Shown here in pieces: positions 46,623 to 54,631 of a DNA stretch of 64,000 nucleotides (the first letter of the stretch is position 1; every line of letters begins with the position of its first letter). The position numbers and the translations under genes are program-made. Source of the stretch: an uncultured Sphaerochaeta sp. (GTDB taxonomy: Bacteria; Spirochaetota; Spirochaetia; Sphaerochaetales; Sphaerochaetaceae); the NCBI RefSeq assembly GCF_963666015.1, contig NZ_OY762555.1, positions 930,001-994,000 of the forward strand. The letters run 5' to 3'. Under the pieces are notes generated by a model, which saw only the letters and a list, made by a program, of their open reading frames with translations, did not search any database and was not told the DNA's origin.

Positions 46623-48494
46623 ATGTCAGAGTTATTAAGCTTTGCGGACCTAGGACTGTCCGCTCAAACCATTGCCGCCGTCAAATCCAAGGGATTTGAA
46701 GAACCAACAAAGATCCAAGCAGCGTGTATTCCATTGCTTCTCAAAGATCAGGTTGATGTTATCGGCCAGGCACAAACCGGAACCGGCAAAACCGCCGCTT
46801 TCGGTCTCCCCATTCTAGAAATCGTAGACCCTTCTGTAAGGCAGGTCCAGGCACTTATCCTCGCTCCCACGAGAGAGTTGGCTGTTCAGGTTGCCGAAGA
46901 GATTAACTCTCTGAAGGGAGATCGTCATTTGGAAATCGCCGCTGTCTATGGAGGAGCCTCCATGGACTTACAGCTCAGGAAGCTACGCCGAGGTGTACAT
47001 GTAGTTGTCGGTACCCCCGGTCGTATCCTCGACCACCTCAGAAGAGGTTCCCTCAAGCTGGACCAGCTGAAGTTCGTTGTTTTGGACGAAGCTGATGAGA
47101 TGCTTGATATGGGATTTGTTGAGGATATTGAGGAAGTATTGAAACAGACCCCGGAAGAAAAGCGGATGCTCTGTTTCTCAGCCACCATGCCCGCCCCTAT
47201 CCAACGTCTTGCAGGGAGGTTCATGCATGAGCCTCAGATGGTAAAGATCAAGCAGGAGACTCCAACCAGCGATCTCACCGACCAGATTTATGTTGAGGTA
47301 AGAGAGTCGGACAAGTTTGAAGCATTGACCCGTATCATTGATATGGAAGAGAGCTTCTACGGAATTGTCTTCTGTAGGACCAAGGTCCAATGTGATGAAA
47401 TCGGGCGAAAGCTGATGGATCGTGGGTATGACGCTGAACCATTGCATGGGGATCTCTCCCAGAAACAGAGAGAAAACATCCTGCATAAAATGCGGGACAG
47501 ATCGATCAGCATCATCGTTGCCACTGACGTGGCTGCCCGCGGTATCGATATCTCTGACCTCACCCATGTTATCAATTTCTCTCTCCCTGAAGATCCAGAA
47601 GCTTATATCCACCGTATAGGAAGAACAGGTAGAGCAGGAAAGAGTGGTATTGCCATCACTTTTGTAGGGCCTAGGGAGTTCAGACGGTTCAGCTTCATCC
47701 AGAAGGTATCAAAATCAGAAATACGACGTGAGTCAGTACCTGATGCAAATGATATCATTGAGACCAAGCGAACAAGAATCATCAGTCAGCTCTCTGCCAT
47801 TACTACTGAGGAGGGACAGGAAAGCCCCTTCCTTACCATTGCAGAACAGCTCTTGGAGGACAAGCGTCCTGAGGAAGTGGTAGCTTCCTTGCTCGATCAC
47901 TTCTATAAGGATGAGTTGGATGTATCGAAGTATCAACACATCTCTTCGGGTAGGAATGAGCGCGGTCCGAGAGAACAACGCAGTGAAGATAGTGGTTTCA
48001 CCCGTCTCTTTATCGCTCGCGGTAGAAAGGATGGTCTGGACAAGCGAAGGCTCGTTGACTATCTGATTGAACAGGTTGGAGCAGAAGACCGTGACATTCA
48101 GAACGTAACGGTCAGGGATGATTTCTCCTTTGTCAGTGCTCCACTGCAGGTTGCTGAGCGCATCTTGCAGACGTTCAGTTCTGTGGGTTCAGAAGGCAAG
48201 CCGATCATCACCCGAGCGAAACCGGACAACCCCAACGGGAAGCACCTCTCCGGAAGAAGAGGCGATCGCTATGATGATCGTCCCAGTTCTTCTGATCGAA
48301 GAAGCTCCGCCAGACGTCCTCGCAGAGGCAATGATGATTATCAGCCGTATGGAAGGGATTCCTATAGCGGCGGTGATGATTATTACTCCCGACCTAGTAA
48401 TTTCCAGGATGACCGCTCTGGCCGTTCCCATGGGAAATACAGTGCCCCTAAAGGGAAAAAAGGCTCCCGCCCTAAGAAGCGGTACCGAGACTAA
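46623..48494 (+). CDS. DEAD-box ATP-dependent RNA helicase (CsdA/DeaD-like)
   Basis: RNA helicase of 623 aa. Core motifs in order are the Q motif (GFEEPTKIQAACIP), Walker A AQTGTGKT, PTRELA, DEAD (residues about 157-160), SAT, and HRIGRTGRAGKSG at about residues 330-342. After the core there is a DbpA-like RNA-binding domain (about residues 455-530: FTRLFIARGRKDGLDKRRLV) and a basic Arg/Gly/Ser/Asp-rich tail from about residue 545 (SGRRGDRYDDRPSSSDRRSS and KGKKGSRPKKRYRD). This layout matches cold-shock ribosome-assembly helicases. An AGGAG ribosome binding site precedes the ATG and the leader is at least 70 bases. Confidence 0.93.
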   Translation: MSELLSFADLGLSAQTIAAVKSKGFEEPTKIQAACIPLLLKDQVDVIGQAQTGTGKTAAFGLPILEIVDPSVRQVQALILAPTRELAVQVAEEINSLKGDRHLEIAAVYGGASMDLQLRKLRRGVHVVVGTPGRILDHLRRGSLKLDQLKFVVLDEADEMLDMGFVEDIEEVLKQTPEEKRMLCFSATMPAPIQRLAGRFMHEPQMVKIKQETPTSDLTDQIYVEVRESDKFEALTRIIDMEESFYGIVFCRTKVQCDEIGRKLMDRGYDAEPLHGDLSQKQRENILHKMRDRSISIIVATDVAARGIDISDLTHVINFSLPEDPEAYIHRIGRTGRAGKSGIAITFVGPREFRRFSFIQKVSKSEIRRESVPDANDIIETKRTRIISQLSAITTEEGQESPFLTIAEQLLEDKRPEEVVASLLDHFYKDELDVSKYQHISSGRNERGPREQRSEDSGFTRLFIARGRKDGLDKRRLVDYLIEQVGAEDRDIQNVTVRDDFSFVSAPLQVAERILQTFSSVGSEGKPIITRAKPDNPNGKHLSGRRGDRYDDRPSSSDRRSSARRPRRGNDDYQPYGRDSYSGGDDYYSRPSNFQDDRSGRSHGKYSAPKGKKGSRPKKRYRD

Positions 48495-48501
48495 TTAATA
48501 T

Positions 48502-48532
48502 ACACCCACTTGTACTTCCAAGTGGGTGTTTC
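48502..48532 (+). terminator. Hairpin terminator after the RNA helicase gene
   Basis: ACACCCACTT (48502-48511) and AAGTGGGTGT (48520-48529) form a perfect 10-bp stem with an 8-base loop, followed by only TTTC. It is a strong hairpin with a weak T-tract. Confidence 0.65.
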
Positions 48533-48581
48533 ACCTGTTCTTCCATGCTATACTGGTAGGCCGAATTGAGTTTGGAGTGAT

Positions 48582-50987
48582 ATGAAATTCGATTTTCTTT
48601 CCTTTGTTGGCAAGCATAGCAAAATCACCTTGGCTCTCGTTCTCTTGGTGACCGTATTCTTCGGCTATCATGCAGCCCATTTGCAGCTTGATGCTGATTA
48701 CGTCACCTTGATGAATGAAAGTGAGACACCCTCCTTGTATCAAGGAGGAGAAGGACCGTACGTTCCTCCCGTACAGGTTTCTCTCGTTGAAGATTCAACA
48801 GTCCCTGAAACCATGCAGCTAGAGACTGACATGCTTGGGAATCATCTCATCGCTGATATTTCTGCAGGTACTCCAGAGGAAGAACCACCCTATACAACAA
48901 CCTATCTCGTATTGGTGGAGAGCGAGAGTCTGTTCGAGGCGGACATGCTTAATACCATCAGCAACACGATGGAGCAATTGGATGCCACTGAATACCTAGG
49001 AAACAAGTTCTCGGTGCTCGATTTCGTGACACTGGAAAAGAAGGGCACCAGACTCATGAGTGTCCCCTTCTCATCCCAGGATACGTGGGATGAAGCCGAT
49101 GCCCAAATGCTCAGACAGCGAATAGAACAGGATCCCATCGTAAAGAACTACCTGGTCAGTGATGATCTGAACGGGATGTTGTTTTCCTTTGATTCAATAG
49201 CACTTACCCCAGAACAGGAGAGAGAGCTATCGACAATGCTTGATCCCCTGCGAGAAGAGGGGATGGAAGTGCATATCAATGGTGGAGCGGTTATCACCAA
49301 CCTCTTGGTCAAGTACCTCAGCAGGGACCTCAGCATTCTACTCACCCTCTGCTTCATCGCAATTCTCATTGTGTATTACCTGAGTTTCAGGGCAAAGCGA
49401 AGTGTATTGCTCCCCTTCTCCATGTCCGTCATTGGTATCATCTGGACCTTTGGTACCATGCGACTGCTTGGATATTCACTCACCATTGTCAATATCGTGA
49501 CCCCCTGTATGGTACTTAATCTTGGATCTTCCTATGCCATCCACGTCATCGGAGAGTATTATACTGACTATGCGAAGGGAATGAACTCCATTGAATCCAC
49601 CAAGAAAATACTCAGGACCATCTTCTTCGCTTGTCTGACGACGGTCATCGGGTTCCTTAGCCTACTATTCTCCCAGACCCCCGCACTCAGGGAGTTTGGA
49701 ATCGCTGTCGGAATCGGCGTAACCTACTGCGCAATCCTCGCTTCCACCTACCTTCCAGCTCAGCTCAGTTTGGTTGTCCCTCCCAAGAAGGCGCAAATCA
49801 GAACATACAAGAAAGGATATCTCGCACAGCTTGTAGTAGTGATCGACAACCTCGTCAAGAAAAAATACGTTCTGTTTTTTCTTCTCTGGCTTGTGGTTAT
49901 TGCCGGCTATGGGCTGACCAAGGATCATATTTCTGTAAACACCAATTACATGTCCTACCTTCCTAAAAAGGACACATTCGCCCAGAGCTCACGCCACTTT
50001 GCCCAGAAGATGGGGGGAGATACTCCCTATACCATCACCATAGAAGCACCTGAGGGGACAGAGCAGTTCTTCCTCCAAAGCGAAAACCTGTCCAAGGTAT
50101 ATGCTTTCGAACAGGCTATTCGTTCAGACCTCCCCGATGTTCGGCAGATTCTCTCATTTGCAAGCTATGTAAGCTTTGCCAATGATGTGTACAGTGGAGA
50201 AGAGGGCATCCCTTCCTCCAGAGGGTTACTGAACCTCATCAATCGTATGATCATCCTGATGAGCAACCAGAATGATGATAATTTGGGCGCTATACTCAAT
50301 CCTGAAGGAACCAAACTTACCATCTTCCTACAGAACTATGACTCCGTGGACAAGGATCTCATGACCATTTCCAGTTCCACTCGCATTGAAGAGGGCGTAA
50401 AGCGTTTGCTTCCAATTCTGCCTGATGGCACTCAGGTGACCCTGGGAGGAGAACCACACAAGGTAATTCACTTCTCCTCAACCTTGCTCTCAGACCAGAG
50501 CAAGAGTACCTATGCCAGCTACATATTGGTATTTCTTGTGGTTTTGGTGGCCTTCAAATCACTCTCCCTGGCTTTTTATGCGCTTATTCCTATTCTCACA
50601 GGGGTTATGGCAAACTACGTCTTCATGTACTTCTTCAATATCCCATTTGACATGATCACGGTAAGTTTTGCAGCTGTGGCAGTAGGGGCGGGAATCGATG
50701 ATGCAATTCACTTCCTTATACGATACAAGAACAAGCTTGCTGAGGGAAAGCAGTCGATTGAGGTGATGTTGTCTGAGACAATCAAGGAGACAGGGCGGCC
50801 TATCATCCTCACTACCCTGTCCATTGTTGCAGGAATGCTGATGTTCCTATTTGCCAGCTATACCCCGGTACGTTACTTCGGAAGCCTGATGAGTATTGCC
50901 CTACTCAACTGCATGCTTGCCACCTTGGTGGTTATGCCTTCGGTTATTACGCTGAGCGCACGTATCAAGCGTCGTCTTACACACTGA
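48582..50987 (+). CDS. RND/MMPL-family exporter
   Basis: Inner-membrane transporter (801 aa) with two repeats, each of one helix, a large periplasmic domain and about five helices. The first helix is near residues 12-30, the first periplasmic domain about 31-240, the second helix set about 245-415, then a helix near 425, a second periplasmic domain (about 445-635) and a final set to 795. RND motifs with Asp are seen in GAGIDDAIHFLIRY in the second repeat; the first repeat has LGSSYAIHVIGEYY in the equivalent place. MMPL members export lipids or hydrophobic molecules. No membrane-fusion protein or outer-membrane partner gene is adjacent. The 3' end overlaps the convergent GT4 gene by 87 bases. 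Confidence 0.88.
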   Translation: MKFDFLSFVGKHSKITLALVLLVTVFFGYHAAHLQLDADYVTLMNESETPSLYQGGEGPYVPPVQVSLVEDSTVPETMQLETDMLGNHLIADISAGTPEEEPPYTTTYLVLVESESLFEADMLNTISNTMEQLDATEYLGNKFSVLDFVTLEKKGTRLMSVPFSSQDTWDEADAQMLRQRIEQDPIVKNYLVSDDLNGMLFSFDSIALTPEQERELSTMLDPLREEGMEVHINGGAVITNLLVKYLSRDLSILLTLCFIAILIVYYLSFRAKRSVLLPFSMSVIGIIWTFGTMRLLGYSLTIVNIVTPCMVLNLGSSYAIHVIGEYYTDYAKGMNSIESTKKILRTIFFACLTTVIGFLSLLFSQTPALREFGIAVGIGVTYCAILASTYLPAQLSLVVPPKKAQIRTYKKGYLAQLVVVIDNLVKKKYVLFFLLWLVVIAGYGLTKDHISVNTNYMSYLPKKDTFAQSSRHFAQKMGGDTPYTITIEAPEGTEQFFLQSENLSKVYAFEQAIRSDLPDVRQILSFASYVSFANDVYSGEEGIPSSRGLLNLINRMIILMSNQNDDNLGAILNPEGTKLTIFLQNYDSVDKDLMTISSSTRIEEGVKRLLPILPDGTQVTLGGEPHKVIHFSSTLLSDQSKSTYASYILVFLVVLVAFKSLSLAFYALIPILTGVMANYVFMYFFNIPFDMITVSFAAVAVGAGIDDAIHFLIRYKNKLAEGKQSIEVMLSETIKETGRPIILTTLSIVAGMLMFLFASYTPVRYFGSLMSIALLNCMLATLVVMPSVITLSARIKRRLTH

Positions 50988-52106
50988 TACCAAGGAATTA
51001 GCCCAACAGGTAAGAGAGAAGCGCTCACTTGCCTGTTTTGCGCTCTCTCCCATCTCTTTTCGTTTCTGCTTGTCAGAAACCATGACAGCAAGTGCGTTTA
51101 CAAACGAATGACTCTCATCACAGATATATCCACATCCTTCCTCCTCGACTGAAAACCCCAAGCTATGATCTTCACGTAGTACTACCGGAAGCGAGCTTGC
51201 CATTGCTTCCACAAAACCAAGACCTTGGGATTCTCGGACCGACGATGAGATGAATATATCGGAAAGCCTGTAATAAAGATGGACATGCTCAGAGGGAATT
51301 GCTCCAGCAAATACCACGAGTCCTTCCAATCCTAGATCAGCAACCTGCTTTTTTAGGCTCTCCTCCTTCGGTCCGCCACCCACCAGGAGCAACCTGGCAG
51401 AAGGTTCAAGAAAGGAGAGAAGGAAAAAGTCATCAATACTTCTGTTCACTCGTTTCTCACTGGATAGTCGACATACAGAGACAAGAATACAATGATCCTT
51501 GGTGAAACCAAATCTGGCGCGCAATGACGCAATTTCCTCTATTCCAACTGTACGTTGGAATCGCTCCAGATCAATACCACTGGGAAGGACGACGATAGGT
51601 TGCTTTACATGGTAACGCTCCAACATATGACTGTGCGAGAGGGATGGACTGATCAGGAGATTACAATAACGTACCCGTCTCTTTATGATGGTTGCCATCA
51701 TGGTATCCCAGAGTGTATGCCGAATACGGCGAGAAGCATCGTAGCGGGTAAAATCAGTATGGCAGGTGTGGATAAGTGGTATATCCAGTGTTTCTGCGAT
51801 TCGTCTTGCCCAACCCATGGTAATAAACTCATTGTTTGAGTGTACAATATCGGGTTTCCAGTAGAGGATGTCATCAAGAAGGGGATCACGATAGGAAAGG
51901 GTCAACTGGGAATCCCTGAGAGGTTGTATCTTGCTGCCTTTCATGTAATAGACTCCACCTGTATAGGAAGAGACAGAAGATTTTCCTATGGTGAGCAAAC
52001 GTACTTCATGACCAAGCTTGCCAAGCATGTTTTGTTCATTTACCACTACGGTCGTAACACCGGTAATATGCGGTAGATAGAAATCTGTAGTGACAAGAAT
52101 TTTCAC
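50901..52106 (-). CDS. GT4-family glycosyltransferase, possibly glycolipid-forming
   Basis: Predicted cytosolic or membrane-peripheral GT-B enzyme (401 aa). The N-terminus has TDFYLPHITGVTTVVVNE, the middle HTCHTDFTRYD and LPSGIDLERFQ, and the donor-binding EX7E region is SVRESQGLGFVEAMASSLPV (about residues 293-312). The opening and LPSGID spacing resemble lipid glucosyltransferases such as diacylglycerol glucosyltransferases, but GT4 is broad. It is divergent from a second lipid-type glycosyltransferase. The last 29 codons overlap the RND gene end, a larger overlap than normal; the C-terminal tail may be dispensable. Confidence 0.85.
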   Translation of the reverse strand: MKILVTTDFYLPHITGVTTVVVNEQNMLGKLGHEVRLLTIGKSSVSSYTGGVYYMKGSKIQPLRDSQLTLSYRDPLLDDILYWKPDIVHSNNEFITMGWARRIAETLDIPLIHTCHTDFTRYDASRRIRHTLWDTMMATIIKRRVRYCNLLISPSLSHSHMLERYHVKQPIVVLPSGIDLERFQRTVGIEEIASLRARFGFTKDHCILVSVCRLSSEKRVNRSIDDFFLLSFLEPSARLLLVGGGPKEESLKKQVADLGLEGLVVFAGAIPSEHVHLYYRLSDIFISSSVRESQGLGFVEAMASSLPVVLREDHSLGFSVEEEGCGYICDESHSFVNALAVMVSDKQKRKEMGESAKQASERFSLTCWANSLVSVCKTTLDTCAQRNNRRHNHQGGKHAVE

Positions 52107-52223
52107 CCAGAACGCTCCTGAACCCCATGATACCGTGTACCTACCCAGGACGCAAGCAAGAGAAATATCGTAAAGACAGTTTCTCTACTTGTCCCAGTCC
52201 GGTTTTTAGCCTATTCTTGACGC

Positions 52224-53369
52224 ATGCACATAGCATTTTTGTATGTCGATGCAGGGAAAGGCCATATCACCCCTGCAAAAGCTTTGAGTGATGCCGCGCT
52301 CAGGCTGGGCCACACCACCGTTGTTGCTGATTTATTTGAAACAGTCAATGCACCTATCGTCAATTGGATGAGTAAATCCAACTGGCGGTTAATGTTGCAT
52401 TTTCCTCGTCTCGAGGCATTCATCGATCCCAAACAGGACTCTTGGTTCAATGCTAGGCTATTCCGATTCTTGGGGACACACAGCCATGCAGTGAAGGACT
52501 TCAAAGCATGGTACGATGCAAATACCCCTGACTGTATTGTTGTTGCCCACTTCCTCGCAGGATCTCTCATTCAACCAATCGTAGCTAAATTGGGATTACC
52601 TGTACCAGTCTTCGAATATTCCACCGATGTGGTATTCACCCCTAGAATAGGAATAAACTCTGCATTGGATCGATTTTATATCTGTACCCAGTTGGGAAAA
52701 GAACTGGCTATGGATTTTGGACAAGAGGAGAAAACGATTTCCATCTGTCCATTTCCTTTGAAAACACAAATGATGCACACCGAAATTCCTGAGAAACAAC
52801 AGGCTAGAAAACACCTAGGTATGCTGGACCGTTTTACAGTCTTGCTCAATCTTGGGGGAGAAGGCATTGGAACAACCGATTTCCTTGAGGAGGTACAAAA
52901 AAGAAACCTCGATTGGCAAATCATCACTGTGGGAACACTCAGCAGTAGCACGAAATTGCAGTACAAGCGTTTTAGAGAAAAATATCCATCCTTTCCGCTC
53001 TATACCCCTGGCTTTGTTGATAATATCCAGGACTATATCTGTGCCTGTGATGTTCAGGCTGGGAAGGCAGGGGCTAATGCATTGATGGAGTCGCTCTATC
53101 TTAAGCGCCCCTTCCTGATCTCCAGTTTGCTCTATGCAGCAAAACCCACTACCGAGTTTTTTGAACGACATAAGGTTGGCTGGGTGGAAAACACGATTGA
53201 GAAGCAGGTTGATATCCTGCAAGCATACAGCGAGGACAGCCAGGCACAAGAGGCAATGGAGGAAGCTTTTGAAAAGCTGCCTACCACCTTCGATAGTGAC
53301 GCGTTTGCACACATGATTATCGAGGATGCAGAGAGATTTCTCCAAGAGAAAGGTGCTAATGCTCAATAA
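52224..53369 (+). CDS. MGDG synthase/MurG-like glycosyltransferase
   Basis: Predicted GT28-type glycosyltransferase (381 aa) acting on membrane lipid acceptors. The N-terminus has the diacylglycerol-glycosyltransferase motif YVDAGKGHITPAKALSDA (about residues 7-24), with the Gly/His pair typical of MGDG synthase-like enzymes. The C-terminal donor-binding part contains VQAGKAGANALMESLYLKRP (about residues 278-297), as in UDP-sugar-binding GT28 proteins. It is divergent from the GT4 gene across 117 bases, so both may work on the same glycolipid. Family placement is good; donor and acceptor are unknown. Confidence 0.82.
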   Translation: MHIAFLYVDAGKGHITPAKALSDAALRLGHTTVVADLFETVNAPIVNWMSKSNWRLMLHFPRLEAFIDPKQDSWFNARLFRFLGTHSHAVKDFKAWYDANTPDCIVVAHFLAGSLIQPIVAKLGLPVPVFEYSTDVVFTPRIGINSALDRFYICTQLGKELAMDFGQEEKTISICPFPLKTQMMHTEIPEKQQARKHLGMLDRFTVLLNLGGEGIGTTDFLEEVQKRNLDWQIITVGTLSSSTKLQYKRFREKYPSFPLYTPGFVDNIQDYICACDVQAGKAGANALMESLYLKRPFLISSLLYAAKPTTEFFERHKVGWVENTIEKQVDILQAYSEDSQAQEAMEEAFEKLPTTFDSDAFAHMIIEDAERFLQEKGANAQ

Positions 53370-53389
53370 GAAGATTACCTATCATTTAC

Positions 53390-53485
53390 CACGTGTCATC
53401 ATTGCACTCTCTTTACAATGATTTCCCTCATACGGTATAGTCCTTCTTAACGGAGGCCTCGTGTAAAACCAAGGTTTGACACGTG
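53390..53485. promoter_or_regulatory. Promoter of the PTS IIC gene flanked by CACGTG inverted repeats
   Basis: On the plus strand TTTACA (53412-53417) and TATAGT (53436-53441), spacer 18 bp, each 5 of 6 matches. CACGTGTCA (53390-53398) lies upstream of the -35, and its exact reverse complement TGACACGTG (53477-53485) lies downstream of the expected start site. Two identical sites flanking a promoter suggest a looping or roadblock repressor. Confidence 0.55.
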
Positions 53486-53524
53486 CTAAGTCATCCACCA
53501 AATCCAATCATATAGGAGCTCTCT

Positions 53525-54559
53525 ATGGCTGAAGGAACCATTTCTTCAGAGGAGAGGCAGGTGGGTGGTTATATCACCCGTGTTTTGAGCGGAATGGCTC
53601 AAGGCCTCTTTGCCTCACTCATCATTGGTCTTATTATCAAGCAAATTGGACATTACACTTCCATCCTCCTGCTCGAACACATCGGTATGGTTGCCCAGTA
53701 CCTTACTGGTCCTGCAATCGGGATGGGCGTTGCTATCGCCATAGGGGCTAGTCCTCTCGGAGTACTGGGAAGCGCTGTAGCAGGTGCTGTAGGGGCTGGA
53801 ACCTTTTCCTTTACAAGCGGGATAGCCCTGGCGCTTGGAGAGCCGGTAGGGGCTATGATAGCAGGTTTGGCAGCAGCGGAAAGCTCAAAGAAAGTTGCAG
53901 GAAAAACTGGAGTCGATATTCTTATCATTCCACTCACCACCATCTTGGTAGGATCATTGGTAGGATATTTCATTGCTCCTCCCATTGCTGCATTGATGAA
54001 ATACATCGGGGCATTCATCAATTCATTGACCACATTGTATCCACTGCCGATGGGAATCTTGGTATCTACTGTGGTAGGAATGGTACTTACACTTCCGATC
54101 AGTAGTGCTGCGATCAGCATCAGCCTAGGGCTCGATGGGCTTGCCGCAGGAGCAGCAGTTGTTGGTTGTAGTTGTCAGATGATTGGCTTTGCAGTGAGCT
54201 CTTACAAGGAGAATAAACTCGGAGGGTTACTGAGCCAAGGGCTCGGGACGAGTATGATCCAGATTCCAAATATCTGGAAGAATCCCCTGATCTGGATACC
54301 CCCTACTCTGACCTCTGCAATCCTGGGACCAGTCAGTACAGTGCTTTTCAAGATGGAGAACAACAGTGCAGGTGCTGGCATGGGAACGAGTGGGTTGGTC
54401 GGGCAGTTCAACGCTATTGCGGTAATGGGATTGGAGTCTTGGCCGGTGGTTCTCTTGATGCATTTTCTACTCCCTGCCCTCATTACCCTCTTATTCAGTA
54501 CGTTTATGAGAAAAAAGGGCTGGATCAAGGACGGAGATATGCTGCTTTCGTTACGATAG
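53525..54559 (+). CDS. PTS IIC-like membrane protein (PTS_EIIC_2 family), orphan
   Basis: Inner-membrane protein (344 aa) with about 9-10 helices and Gly/Ala-rich segments (GPAIGMGVAIAIGASPLGVL, and AVVGCSCQMIGFAVSSYKEN), matching the PTS_EIIC_2 family of predicted phosphotransferase IIC domains. No IIA, IIB, HPr or sugar-phosphate enzyme gene is adjacent, so it is either served by partners elsewhere or works without phosphotransfer; some members have been called putative toxin regulators, an annotation without firm support. AGGAG lies seven bases before the ATG. A bidirectional terminator follows. Confidence 0.82.
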   Translation: MAEGTISSEERQVGGYITRVLSGMAQGLFASLIIGLIIKQIGHYTSILLLEHIGMVAQYLTGPAIGMGVAIAIGASPLGVLGSAVAGAVGAGTFSFTSGIALALGEPVGAMIAGLAAAESSKKVAGKTGVDILIIPLTTILVGSLVGYFIAPPIAALMKYIGAFINSLTTLYPLPMGILVSTVVGMVLTLPISSAAISISLGLDGLAAGAAVVGCSCQMIGFAVSSYKENKLGGLLSQGLGTSMIQIPNIWKNPLIWIPPTLTSAILGPVSTVLFKMENNSAGAGMGTSGLVGQFNAIAVMGLESWPVVLLMHFLLPALITLLFSTFMRKKGWIKDGDMLLSLR

Positions 54560-54571
54560 CTGGTCCAAAGC

Positions 54572-54612
54572 AAAAAAGCCCAACAGGTTCCTTAAGGAGT
54601 GTTGGGCTTTCT
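54572..54612. terminator. Bidirectional terminator between the PTS IIC and outer-membrane protein genes
   Basis: AAAGCCCAACA (54575-54585) pairs with TGTTGGGCTTT (54600-54610), an 11-bp perfect stem. A-run on the left gives the minus strand a T-run of six, so it serves the minus-strand gene best; the plus strand has TTTCTC. Confidence 0.85.
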
Positions 54613-54631
54613 CATATGCTTTTCCTTTTGA

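Noticed and set aside
53525..54559. PTS IIC protein as part of a complete PTS operon
   Set aside because: Neighbours are a glycosyltransferase and an outer-membrane protein on the other strand; no IIA, IIB or sugar-phosphate enzyme is present.
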